Assembly (NCBI RefSeq): GCF_024160145.1
Contig: NZ_JAMYWQ010000001.1
Coordinates: 356,413-420,412, forward strand
DNA: 64,000 nt
Source: Serratia nevei
GTDB taxonomy: Bacteria > Pseudomonadota > Gammaproteobacteria > Enterobacterales > Enterobacteriaceae
Direction of reading: 5' to 3'
Below are positions 51,883 through 60,243 of the stretch, piece after piece. Both the position numbers and the translations under genes were made by a program. Under the pieces are notes generated by a model that was given only the letters and a program-made list of their open reading frames with translations, ran no database searches and was not told where the DNA came from. The first letter of the stretch is position 1; each line of letters opens with the position of its first letter.

Positions 51883-54042
51883 TTACGCTGACTTGGGTTT
51901 GCCGCTCAGGTTGGCCCACATGAATTCGCTTACCAGCGCGCTGTGGAACGCCGCCTGTTGCTTATCGGCGGCGGCGCTGTGCCCGCCTTCGGTGTTTTCA
52001 TAGAAATAGGCCTGCTGATACCCCATCGCCTGCATGCGCGCCGCCATTTTGCGGGCGTGGGCCGGGTTGACCCGATCGTCGCTGGTGGCGGTATAGAACA
52101 GCACCGGCGGATAGGCCGTCTGCGCCTGGATGTTGTGGTACGGCGAGAAGGTCTTGATGTAGGCCCACTCCTCCGGCTTGCTCGGGTCACCGTATTCGGC
52201 GATCCACGACGCGCCGGCGGAAAGCCGGGTATAGCGCTGCATGTCCAGCAGCGGCACTTCGCAGACGATGCAACCGAACAGCTGCGGATACAGCGTCAGC
52301 ATATTGCCCACCAACAGGCCGCCGTTGCTGCCGCCGCGCGCCCCCAAATGCGGCGCCGAGGTCACCTTGCGTGCGATGAGATCTTCGGCCACGGCGGCGA
52401 AATCCTCGTAGGCGCGATGGCGGTTCTGCTTGAGCGCCGCCTGGTGCCAGGCCGGGCCGTATTCGCCGCCACCGCGGATGTTGGCCACCACGTACACCCC
52501 GCCACGCTCCAGCCAGGCCGGCGCCTTGCCGCCGAGATAGCCCGGCAGCAGCGGCACTTCAAACCCGCCGTAGCCATACAGCAGCGTCGGCGTGCTGCCG
52601 TCCGGTTTGAGATCTCTGGCGGCAATCTGGAAATACGGCACGCGGGTGCCGTCCTTGGAACGCGCAAAATGCTGGCTCACCTGGTAGCCTGATGCGTCAA
52701 AATCCTGCGGCGCCTGTTTCAACAGCGTCGCCTCACCGCCGTCGAGGTTACCCATGTACAGCGAGGTCGGCTGCAGGAACCCGCTGACGGTCAGAAAATA
52801 GGCGTTGCTCTCTTCGTCAATGCCGCCGGCGGAAATGGTGCTGATGGCGCCGGGGTTGCCCAGCGGGCGACGTTGCCAACTGCCGCCCTGCGGCGTTAGC
52901 ACTTCCAGCCGGTTAACCACGTTATCCATGATGCTGAGGATCAGATGATCGCGGGTGCCGCTGTAGCCGCTCAGCGCCTGCTCCGCCGTTGGGGTAAACA
53001 GCAGCTGCAGCTCGCGCTTGCCCGCCAGATAGTCATCGAAGTTGGCCGCCAGCAGCGCGCCGGACGGATAACGCTTGCCGCCCACCTCCCAGTCGCTGCT
53101 CGGTTTGATCAGCAGCCATTCCCGATGCGTATCCAGCTCGGCGTCGGCCGGGATGTCGATTTTGATCCGCCGGTCGTCCTTGGTCAGCAGGAAATAGTCG
53201 CGGCGGTAGAAATCCAGGCTGCGGCCGACGAAATCGCGCTCAAAGCCCGGCGTGCGAACGTGATAGGCGAAGACCGCCATGTCCTCGGGCTGCGCTTCGT
53301 ACAGCGTTTCGGCGGCGCTCAGCGGCGTGCCGCGCCGCCAGCGTTTGGCGATGCGCGCATAGCCGGATTGGGTCATCGAGCCGGGGCCAAAATCGGTGGC
53401 GATAAACAGCGTGTCCCGATCGATCCAGGAGACCCGGCTTTTCGCCACCGGCACATTGAAGCCGTCCTTGACGAAGCGTTTGGCCACCAGATCGAATTCG
53501 CGGATTTCGGTGGCGTCGCCGCCGTCCGGCGACAGCTGCATCAGGCAATAGCGGTATTCCGGCGCCAGCGGCTGCGAGCCCTGATAAACCCACTCCTTGC
53601 CCTCCGCCTTGCCCAACGCATCGATATCCAGCACCGTTTCCCAGGCCGGCTTGGGCTTGCGGTACTCGTCCAGCGTGGTGCGCCGCAGCAGGCCGCGCGG
53701 GTTGGCCTGGTCCTGCCAGAAGTTGTAATAGTAGTCGCCGCGTTTGCTCACCCACGGGATCTGGGTGTCTTTATTGAGGATATCCAACACCTCGCGCTCA
53801 ATGCGCTGAAAGTCTTCGCCCTCGGCAAAGCGCGCCACGGTGCGCTGGTTTTCCCGCTGCACCCATTGCAGCGCCTTTTTACCCTGCAGCGCCTCCAGCC
53901 ACAGGAATTCATCGCCGGCGGCCGCGCCGCCCTCCGCCGCCATCGCCAGGCGGATACTGTTGGGTAATGAAGTCATCGCGAATACGGCTCCTGCGGTTTG
54001 TGCACTGAGTTTAATAAACTGACGTCGATTGGTGACCGGCAA
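51883..54042 (-). CDS. Prolyl-oligopeptidase family serine peptidase (S9A), Tat-exported
   Basis: About 719 residues. The N-terminus has a Tat motif, TNRRQFIKLSAQTAGAVFAM, with cleavage near MAAEGG. A seven-bladed propeller (about 70-430) follows, then the alpha/beta-hydrolase domain with GGSNGGLLVGNML (catalytic Ser), TATSDDRVNPAHARK (Asp) and EGGHSAAADK (His). It should cut Pro-containing oligopeptides, probably in the periplasm. No ATG fits; two TTG codons (low ends 54040 and 54046) lie near AAGGAG, and 54042 is the better-spaced start. It is a single gene ending at the dtpA terminator. Confidence 0.86.
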   Translation of the reverse strand: MPVTNRRQFIKLSAQTAGAVFAMTSLPNSIRLAMAAEGGAAAGDEFLWLEALQGKKALQWVQRENQRTVARFAEGEDFQRIEREVLDILNKDTQIPWVSKRGDYYYNFWQDQANPRGLLRRTTLDEYRKPKPAWETVLDIDALGKAEGKEWVYQGSQPLAPEYRYCLMQLSPDGGDATEIREFDLVAKRFVKDGFNVPVAKSRVSWIDRDTLFIATDFGPGSMTQSGYARIAKRWRRGTPLSAAETLYEAQPEDMAVFAYHVRTPGFERDFVGRSLDFYRRDYFLLTKDDRRIKIDIPADAELDTHREWLLIKPSSDWEVGGKRYPSGALLAANFDDYLAGKRELQLLFTPTAEQALSGYSGTRDHLILSIMDNVVNRLEVLTPQGGSWQRRPLGNPGAISTISAGGIDEESNAYFLTVSGFLQPTSLYMGNLDGGEATLLKQAPQDFDASGYQVSQHFARSKDGTRVPYFQIAARDLKPDGSTPTLLYGYGGFEVPLLPGYLGGKAPAWLERGGVYVVANIRGGGEYGPAWHQAALKQNRHRAYEDFAAVAEDLIARKVTSAPHLGARGGSNGGLLVGNMLTLYPQLFGCIVCEVPLLDMQRYTRLSAGASWIAEYGDPSKPEEWAYIKTFSPYHNIQAQTAYPPVLFYTATSDDRVNPAHARKMAARMQAMGYQQAYFYENTEGGHSAAADKQQAAFHSALVSEFMWANLSGKPKSA

Positions 54043-54170
54043 GATCAAGCTCCTTTTGAGTAGGCTGCAACGCCACCCCGTCGTGGGCGCACGCCTGTGA
54101 AATAAGAGTCATTTTCAACAAGGTAGGCGTTTGGCAGCGCGGAGTCAAAGCCCGTGCCCGCCGCGTTGAG

Positions 54171-54734
54171 TCAGGATTGAGGATAGTGGATCAGATCGTG
54201 GATGCGCACCGTTTGTGAACTGGCGTTGCGGTAAGCGTGCGGCCGATCGGCCTGAAAGCGCATCGCCTCACCGGCGGCCAGGCTGTGCCATTCGCCGTCT
54301 ATCGCCAACTCCAACCGGCCGCTGATCACGATGACATGCTCGATCACGCCCGGCTCATGGGGCGACGACTCGCTGAGCGCGCCCGGCGCGAGATCGATGA
54401 CGAACATATCGAAACCCAGCTGGCGATCGTAGGGAAACAGCGGCACCACGCGCATATCGGCGTTGTCCTGATCGTACACCGGCAGATCGCCGTAACGGTG
54501 CAGCGTCGCCTGCTGCTGCGCGGGGGAGGCCTCAAGAAAAGCGGAGAACGCCACGTTGAAACCGGTGGCGATCTTCCACAGCGTCGCCACCGTCGGGCTG
54601 GATTCGCCGCGTTCGATCTGCCCGAGCATCGCCTTGCTGACGCCGGTGTATTCCGCCGCCTGAGTCAGGCTCCAGCCGCGCTGCGCGCGCAGCGTGCGAA
54701 GGGTGTGCGCCAAATGGCCGGCAAGTTCCTGCAT
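54171..54734 (-). CDS. sutR: SutR-like XRE-cupin regulator (YdcN)
   Basis: 187 residues. The XRE helix-turn-helix is at about 10-65 (LRTLRAQRGWSLTQAAEYTGVSKAMLGQIERGESSPTVATLW). A cupin domain follows at about 105-180 (PHEPGVIEHVIVISGRLELAIDGEW). It matches E. coli SutR/YdcN. SutR is reported to act on sulfur-use genes. It is divergent from ydcO with two 16-base palindromes between, as expected for a local operator. Confidence 0.9.
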   Translation of the reverse strand: MQELAGHLAHTLRTLRAQRGWSLTQAAEYTGVSKAMLGQIERGESSPTVATLWKIATGFNVAFSAFLEASPAQQQATLHRYGDLPVYDQDNADMRVVPLFPYDRQLGFDMFVIDLAPGALSESSPHEPGVIEHVIVISGRLELAIDGEWHSLAAGEAMRFQADRPHAYRNASSQTVRIHDLIHYPQS

Positions 54735-54774
54735 CCAGTTCTCCTCTGCGTGTCGAGCCCGATTATACCTGCTT

Positions 54775-54790
54775 GTGCGCTATAGCGCAC
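54775..54790. promoter_or_regulatory. SutR operator 1
   Basis: GTGCGCTATAGCGCAC is a perfect palindrome lying 41 bases before the sutR start. It is the regulator-side member of a pair with matching outer arms GTGCG...CGCAC. Confidence 0.75.
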
Positions 54791-54812
54791 GGTGCTATGC
54801 TGATTTCTCAAC

Positions 54813-54828
54813 GTGCGTTATAACGCAC
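54813..54828. promoter_or_regulatory. SutR operator 2
   Basis: GTGCGTTATAACGCAC is a perfect palindrome centred 38 bases from operator 1 and 22 bases before the ydcO start. The same arms GTGCG/CGCAC in both indicate one binding protein, most simply SutR. Confidence 0.75.
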
Positions 54829-54849
54829 AATCACCGATTGGAGCTTTTC

Positions 54850-56037
54850 ATGCGCCCAGCCCTCTCCCTGCGCCACCTGACCCTGCCCGCCGTGATGGCC
54901 GGCTTTGTCACCGTTCTGGTGGGTTACACCAGCTCTGCCGCGATCATTTTCCAGGCCGCCGCCGCCGCAGGCGCTACGCCGACGCAGATCGGCGGTTGGC
55001 TGAGCACGCTGGGGATCGCGATGGGCGTCACCTCGCTCGGGCTATCGCTTTACTATCGCACGCCGATCCTCACCGCCTGGTCGACGCCCGGCGCGGCGCT
55101 GCTGGTCACCAGCCTGCCCGGCACGCCGATCAACGAGGCGATCGGGGTATTTATCTTCGCTTCCGGCCTGATCCTGCTGTGCGGCGTCACCGGGCTGTTC
55201 GCCCGCCTGATGGACTCTATTCCGCAGGCGATTTCCGCGGCCATGCTGGCGGGGATCCTACTGCGTTTCGGTCTGGACGCCTTCGCTTCGCTGCAGCTCA
55301 ATTTCCTGCTGAGCGCCGGCATGGGGCTGGCTTATCTGCTCAGCCGCCGCTATCTGCCTCGCTACGCCATCATGCTGACGCTGGCGGCCGGCCTGGCGAT
55401 CGCCGCGCTGCAGGGTGATATCCATCCGTCGCAGCAGGCACCGGCGTTCGCCATGCCGGCATTTATCACGCCGCACTTCAGCTGGCCAACGCTGCTGGGC
55501 ATCGGCGTGCCGTTCTTCGTGGTGACCATGGCTTCGCAGAACGCTCCCGGCATCGCCACACTGCAGGCGGCGGGCTACCGCGTGCCTACGTCATCACTGA
55601 TCGCCTGGACGGCGCTCACCGCGCTGCTGCTGGCGCCGTTCGGCGGCTTCTCGGTGTGCATCGCCGCCATTACCGCCGCCATCTGCATGGGGCCGGACGT
55701 GCATCCCGATCCGCAGCGGCGCTACATGGGCGCGGTGGCCGCCGGCGGCTTCTATCTGCTTGCCGGGCTGTTCGGCGGTGCCATCGGCCTGCTGTTCAGC
55801 GCGCTGCCGCTCGCCCTGATCCACACCATCGCCGGGCTGGCGCTGCTCGGCACCCTCGGCGGCAGCCTGCAGCGCGCGCTGCATGACGAAAAACAGCGCG
55901 ACGCAGCGCTGATCGCCTTCCTCATCACCGCCTCCGGCGTCACGCTGCTCGGCATCGGTTCAGCCTTCTGGGGCATCATCGGCGGCGCTATCGCCCATCT
56001 GCTGCTGTCGCTGCCGCGGCGAGGAACGGCAGCATAA
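54850..56037 (+). CDS. ydcO: BenE-family membrane transporter YdcO
   Basis: 395 residues with about 12 membrane segments. Family blocks include LPAVMAGFVTVLVGYTSSAAIIFQAA, YRTPILTAWSTPGAALL and PFFVVTMASQNAPGIATLQAAGYRVP. Some BenE proteins carry benzoate; YdcO's substrate is not established. ATG at 54850 (MRPALSLRHLTLPAVMAG) follows the family, with GGAGC ahead. It is divergent from sutR and probably its main target. It may extend to the next two genes. Confidence 0.87.
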   Translation: MRPALSLRHLTLPAVMAGFVTVLVGYTSSAAIIFQAAAAAGATPTQIGGWLSTLGIAMGVTSLGLSLYYRTPILTAWSTPGAALLVTSLPGTPINEAIGVFIFASGLILLCGVTGLFARLMDSIPQAISAAMLAGILLRFGLDAFASLQLNFLLSAGMGLAYLLSRRYLPRYAIMLTLAAGLAIAALQGDIHPSQQAPAFAMPAFITPHFSWPTLLGIGVPFFVVTMASQNAPGIATLQAAGYRVPTSSLIAWTALTALLLAPFGGFSVCIAAITAAICMGPDVHPDPQRRYMGAVAAGGFYLLAGLFGGAIGLLFSALPLALIHTIAGLALLGTLGGSLQRALHDEKQRDAALIAFLITASGVTLLGIGSAFWGIIGGAIAHLLLSLPRRGTAA

Positions 56038-56123
56038 AATGCCAAACGCACGCCGTGGATTGACAAGCGCGGCGGCGACGCCTTCACTTGGTGGGCACAC
56101 TGCGATTCCCGCACGAGGCCCGC

Positions 56124-56789
56124 ATGAAAGAAAAGGAACAATGGTCCCAGGTCGATCGCTATATCGTCGACAGCCTGGTAGAACAAGATGATGCCCTGCT
56201 GCAGGCGCTGGCGGCCAACGCCGCCGCCGGGCTGCCGGCGCATGATGTGGCGCCGAACCAGGGAAAACTGCTGCAGCTGTTTGCCCGCATGGTGAACGCC
56301 AAACGCATTTTGGAAATCGGCACGTTGGGCGGCTACAGCACCATCTGGCTGGCGCGCGCGCTACCGGCGGATGGCCGATTGATCACGCTGGAAGCGGATG
56401 AAAGCCATGCCGCCGTCGCCCGCCAGAACATCGCTCGCGCCGGTCTCGATGGCCAGGTCGAGCTGCGCGTCGGCCCCGCCATGACTCACCTGCCGACGCT
56501 GCAAGCCTTGGCTCCTTTCGATCTGATCTTTATCGATGCCGACAAACCCAGCAACCCGGACTACCTGCGCTGGGCGCTTAAACTCGCGCGCCCAGGCACA
56601 GTGATTATCGGTGACAACGTGGTGCGCGATGGCGCCGTCACCGACGCCGCCAGTACGGACGCCCGCGTACAAGGCGTACGCGAGTTCTTCACCATGATGG
56701 CGCAGGAACCCCGCTTGACCGCCACCGCCTTGCAAACCGTGGGCAGCAAGGGCTGGGATGGATTTTCCCTGGCTATCGTCAACTTTTAA
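56124..56789 (+). CDS. SAM-dependent O-methyltransferase (class I, COMT/caffeoyl-CoA type)
   Basis: 221 residues. The SAM-binding loop is ILEIGTLGGYSTIWLARALP (about 62-81). The metal-binding acidic region is DLIFIDADKPSNPDYLRWAL (about 137-156), followed by GTVIIGDNVVRDG. The family methylates catechol-like hydroxyls using a divalent metal. Start at 56124 (MKEKEQWSQVD) is chosen over an in-frame upstream start because of GAGG nine bases ahead. It lies 24 bases from the cupin gene and 86 bases after ydcO. Confidence 0.86.
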   Translation: MKEKEQWSQVDRYIVDSLVEQDDALLQALAANAAAGLPAHDVAPNQGKLLQLFARMVNAKRILEIGTLGGYSTIWLARALPADGRLITLEADESHAAVARQNIARAGLDGQVELRVGPAMTHLPTLQALAPFDLIFIDADKPSNPDYLRWALKLARPGTVIIGDNVVRDGAVTDAASTDARVQGVREFFTMMAQEPRLTATALQTVGSKGWDGFSLAIVNF

Positions 56790-56813
56790 GTGACAATGTC
56801 ACCAAGGAAACCT

Positions 56814-57317
56814 ATGACTGAGAAAGCTGCGCTGTTAGCTCAGCGCTTGATACGCAATGTCGATCGCGTAGAGAAAGACCATGACCGCCGCCCACCATTG
56901 TATGACAGCGTCGGCGCCCGCCTCGGCACCGGCACCGCCGCCGACAAGCTGGGCGCTTCCTTCGATTGCGTGGCGCCGGGCATGCGCTCCTGCCCCTACC
57001 ATTTTCACTACGCCCAGGAGGAAATGTTCATCATTCTGGAAGGCAGCGGTACGCTGCGGGTGGCCGGAGAAATGCTGCCGATCGTCAGTGGGGATGTCAT
57101 CTTTATTCCGCCGGGCCCAGAGTACCCGCACCAGTTCATCAACACCTCCGAGGCGCCGCTGAAGTATCTGTCCGTCAGCACACGCGAGCAGCCGGAGTTG
57201 GTAATGTATCCGGACTCCGGTAAATACCAGGCGATGGCGCGCGGCGCCGACGGCGAGCAGGTGCGTTACCTGCAGCGCCCTTCAGCCTCGCTCGATTACT
57301 GGCAGGATGAACCCTGA
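56814..57317 (+). CDS. Cupin-domain protein
   Basis: 167 residues. The cupin barrel (about 50-125) has metal ligands in CPYHFHYAQEEMFIILEGSGTL (His, His, Glu) and GPEYPHQFIN (His). The C-terminal DSGKYQAMARG is found in a conserved cupin-2 group. The role is unknown; it could be a dioxygenase, isomerase or small-molecule binder. ATG at 56814 has AAGGAAA upstream. It is probably co-transcribed with the O-methyltransferase. It overlaps the convergent APH gene by 36 bases. Confidence 0.8.
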   Translation: MTEKAALLAQRLIRNVDRVEKDHDRRPPLYDSVGARLGTGTAADKLGASFDCVAPGMRSCPYHFHYAQEEMFIILEGSGTLRVAGEMLPIVSGDVIFIPPGPEYPHQFINTSEAPLKYLSVSTREQPELVMYPDSGKYQAMARGADGEQVRYLQRPSASLDYWQDEP

Positions 57318-58136
57318 GTCCCCGTCCGGCAGCGGGAGATCCAACGCACGCGCCGCCAGCTCGGCGACGCGAAAATCGATGTCCGCTGCCTGCCCATCTT
57401 CCATGAACCAGGCGGCGGAGAGCCCCGACCAGGCCAGGATCCATTGCAGCAGGCGCCGGCGCTCCAGCCCGGCCAACTGGCACACTTGTTCCACGCGGCG
57501 GTGGAAAATGGCCGGATCGGTGGCAACGCCGTAGTTGGGATTGCAGAAGATGTTGGCGTAATCGAAGCCTCGTTCACCGTACAAACGCTTGGGATCGATC
57601 GCCAACCAGCCGCGTGCGCCGAAGTCCAGCACGTTGTCATGGTGGATATCGCCGTGCAGCACGCTCTCTTCTCGCGGGCTGCTCAGCAACTCCGCCGCCG
57701 TACTGGCGCTGAGGCGCAACATGCCACCGTGCGCCTGCGCCGCCGGCCACAGCGAGCCGAACCACTCCTGCAGCGGGATCAGCTCGGGCAACGGCGCGGC
57801 ACGCGGCGCGTGCAAGGCAGCAATCGCCCGGCACAGGATCTGCGTGGCCAGCGCATCGTCGCCGTCGCGCACCAGCTGCGCCAACGAGCCTTCACCCTGC
57901 GCACGCTCCAGCAGAATGCCGTCGTCGTGCCATGCCAGCACCTGCGCGGCGCCTTCTCCGCGCCACCAGCACATTAGCTGGCCGCCGAAGCGCTCTTCCT
58001 GCTCGCGGGCGATTTTCAGCATGGCGGCCTCGCCCCGGTAACGCACCGGCATCAGCAGGCTGCTGTGGGTTTCGAAGGCTTTGCCGTCCTGTTCCAGTTG
58101 CCAGCGTTGCAGGTAGGGAGTAAAACGCGGGTTCAT
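57282..58136 (-). CDS. Aminoglycoside/hydroxyurea phosphotransferase-like kinase (APH(6) type)
   Basis: 284 residues. Brenner's motif is ESVLHGDIHHDNVLDFG (about 186-202), and the metal-binding loop is WLAIDPKRLYGERGFDYANI (about 205-224). The N-lobe lysine is in AAMLKIAREQEE. It resembles the APH(6)/hydroxyurea phosphotransferase family. Such chromosomal genes are common in this group and do not prove resistance. Start at 58136 (MNPRFTPYLQRW) is typical of the family. Its last 36 bases overlap the cupin gene tail to tail. Confidence 0.82.
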   Translation of the reverse strand: MNPRFTPYLQRWQLEQDGKAFETHSSLLMPVRYRGEAAMLKIAREQEERFGGQLMCWWRGEGAAQVLAWHDDGILLERAQGEGSLAQLVRDGDDALATQILCRAIAALHAPRAAPLPELIPLQEWFGSLWPAAQAHGGMLRLSASTAAELLSSPREESVLHGDIHHDNVLDFGARGWLAIDPKRLYGERGFDYANIFCNPNYGVATDPAIFHRRVEQVCQLAGLERRRLLQWILAWSGLSAAWFMEDGQAADIDFRVAELAARALDLPLPDGDSGFILPVIERG

Positions 58137-58318
58137 CGTCTCATGCGTCCTTGTGGCCGATCTGCGCCGCACTGTCACATTCGCGTGAGAGACGACGTAT
58201 AAAATAAAGAGGGATGATACTCTCAAATATCATCGGTGTGCGGCGTCTGGCCGCCGTTTCCTCAGTATCCTAACCAAGTTTGTCGATTTTATTAACCGGT
58301 CTTGCGCGGGGTTTGATC

Positions 58319-58699
58319 ATGACATCATTAAAACGCACGAATTATCCGCAGTTGCCTACGCCGGGCGGCCCCTATGTACATGCGGTGCGCCACGGCGATC
58401 GCCTGTACGTGTCGGGATTGACGGCCTTCGCCACCGATGCGCAAGGCTTGAGCGCCCCGGAACAGGCGCAGGAGATCCTAGAACAGCTGGCGACCATCGC
58501 CGCCAGCGAAGGCGTGAATCTCAAGGCATTGATTAAAATCAGCGTGTTCCTGACCGACATTGCCGATCTGGCGGGCGTTCGCCCGGTGCTGTTTGACTAT
58601 TTCGATGGCGCGCTGCCGGCCTGTTCACTGATGGCGGTCAGCGCGTTGTTCTCACCGCAGGTGTGCGTCGAGATAGAAGCGGTGATGGCGTTGCAATAA
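58319..58699 (+). CDS. RidA/YjgF-family protein lacking the catalytic arginine
   Basis: 126 residues with the RidA fold: YVHAVRHGDRLYVSGLTAF, ISVFLTDIADLAGVRPVLFDYF and the C-terminal VCVEIEAVMAL. In RidA the Arg of PARS binds the enamine substrate; here that place reads PACS, so canonical imine deaminase activity is doubtful and it belongs to a divergent Rid subgroup. ATG at 58319 starts MTSLKRTNYPQL. It is a single gene convergent with a SnoaL-like gene 7 bases away. Confidence 0.82.
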   Translation: MTSLKRTNYPQLPTPGGPYVHAVRHGDRLYVSGLTAFATDAQGLSAPEQAQEILEQLATIAASEGVNLKALIKISVFLTDIADLAGVRPVLFDYFDGALPACSLMAVSALFSPQVCVEIEAVMALQ

Positions 58700-58706
58700 T
58701 GTGCGG

Positions 58707-59087
58707 CTAGAGCGCGCCTTCATCCGGCACGCAGGGGCCGATCTTGAACCAGGCTTTGGCTATCTGCCCCTGTTCCACTTCATAGATGGCGATGACATCC
58801 ATTTTGCCGCGCCCCTGCGGGAAGTTGCGCGTCACCACTTCCTGATCGACCACCATGTTCCCCACCGCCATGCGTTTTATCCGTTCGCCGTACAGACTCG
58901 GCTCCTGGAAACGCACCAGATGCCGTTCGCGGATCGCCGCCTTGCCGCTGGCCAGCAGCGTGTCGGGATGCTCGTAATACTGCGCGTCGTCCGCCCAGCA
59001 GGCCATGAAGGCGTCGATGTCGCGGGCGTTATAGGCGTCAAGCTGTTGTTGAACCACATCCTGCGGGCGTACCGTTTTATCGTTCAT
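58707..59087 (-). CDS. SnoaL/NTF2-like fold protein
   Basis: 126 residues. The cone-shaped alpha+beta NTF2 fold is suggested by VVQQQLDAYNARDIDAFMACWADDAQYYEHPD at the N-terminus and KMDVIAIYEVEQGQIAKAWFKIG at the end. Such proteins bind or convert small hydrophobic molecules; the role here is unknown. ATG at 59087 has a strong AGGAGG; a GTG just before it is less likely. Confidence 0.8.
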   Translation of the reverse strand: MNDKTVRPQDVVQQQLDAYNARDIDAFMACWADDAQYYEHPDTLLASGKAAIRERHLVRFQEPSLYGERIKRMAVGNMVVDQEVVTRNFPQGRGKMDVIAIYEVEQGQIAKAWFKIGPCVPDEGAL

Positions 59088-59346
59088 CACATCCTCCTGC
59101 CGAAGTTAACCGCCGCATGTATCGAACCCCTCACGTTAACCGCCCAGTGCTGCAGCTTGATGACACGGCGACAATTGAATAAAAACCCAAAAATAGCGAA
59201 TAAATAACCTATCACGACCAATAAACAATTCAAGCACCCGCGCGCACATTTTCTGCGCCGCGCCAGGGGCGTGAAAACCGCATGACGCCGCGCGTTAATT
59301 TTTGCGGCAGTTGGGGAAATTCTGCTAATTTAACGTGAACAGCCTG

Positions 59347-59631
59347 ATGACACGAAACGCTATGCAGCAAAAACCGGTGTTGGACGAAGCCAGACAATTG
59401 AAGCGACTCAACGCCGCCACGCGGCGTCAGTCCCATATGTACAAGTGGATCGCGCTGATCGCGGCGCTGGATGCGCTGTTGGTGTTTTGGTATGACCGTG
59501 ATATGCGCAACGTCACCTTCTCGGGAGCGGTTGCGCTGGTGTGCGGCTACCTGTGGATCCGCGATCGCAACAAGGCCCGGGGTTACCGGCGCGAGTTCGA
59601 CCGCAAATTCGGCAAGCGCAGCGGCGATTAA
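59347..59631 (+). CDS. Small membrane protein of unknown function
   Basis: About 94 residues from ATG 59347 (GTG at 59335 would add four). It has a basic N-terminal segment and two hydrophobic segments (WIALIAALDALLVFWY, about 43-58, and VTFSGAVALVCGYLWI, about 64-79), then a basic tail rich in Arg/Lys (RDRNKARGYRREFDRKFGKR). I do not recognise the family. It overlaps the convergent NTF2-like gene by 4 bases. Confidence 0.6.
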   Translation: MTRNAMQQKPVLDEARQLKRLNAATRRQSHMYKWIALIAALDALLVFWYDRDMRNVTFSGAVALVCGYLWIRDRNKARGYRREFDRKFGKRSGD

Positions 59632-60020
59632 GGCTGCATCGCTTCCAGCACTTTAGCGCTGTCGACGATCTGCACGAACTTCACGATTTTACCGGCGCGC
59701 AGCGTATAAATATGCGCAAAAGAAGCGCTGAAGGATTTGCCGGTGGCGCGGTAGGTGCCGTGATAAAAACCTTGAGCGATCACATTGTCGCCGGCGTCGT
59801 AAAAGTGATCGACGTCGGCGCGGTAACCTTGCCATTCGCTGCCCAGGCGCTGATGCACGTTCTTGATGATATTCTCCGGGCCGATATAGGTGCCGGCGTA
59901 GGGGAAACCGGCGGCTTCAGTCCACTCGGCATCCGGGGCCAGCGCCGTCAGCAGATTACGGCCGTTTTCTTCGGAGCTGCCTTCATAGGTCGCGCGCACT
60001 ATCTCAAGAGGGGTTGGCAT
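59628..60020 (-). CDS. SnoaL/NTF2-like ketosteroid-isomerase-fold protein
   Basis: 130 residues. TPLEIVRATYEGSSEENGRNLLTALAPDAEWTEAAGFPYAGTYIG and FAHIYTLRAGKIVKFVQIVDS are characteristic of the SnoaL-like group. It is not closely alike to the other NTF2-fold protein 600 bases to the left. Function is unknown. ATG at 60020 has GAGAAGAG upstream. Confidence 0.82.
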   Translation of the reverse strand: MPTPLEIVRATYEGSSEENGRNLLTALAPDAEWTEAAGFPYAGTYIGPENIIKNVHQRLGSEWQGYRADVDHFYDAGDNVIAQGFYHGTYRATGKSFSASFAHIYTLRAGKIVKFVQIVDSAKVLEAMQP

Positions 60021-60243
60021 GTCTCTTCTCCAATGGCTGATCGGGATATTCCGGCCATCTCCGCGGACACAGGCTCACACCAAGCGGAGACGGCGGAATG
60101 CGGCTATTCTAGGTTGCTTGTTTCGCTGCAAAAACCGCAGTTATGACAATAGTGGGTTGCACTTTAGTAAACAATAGTCGTTTTTCTGTCATTCTCCCGG
60201 CATCCGACGCGGCTATGCTGATTGGCCGCCCCCCCAACAAAAG

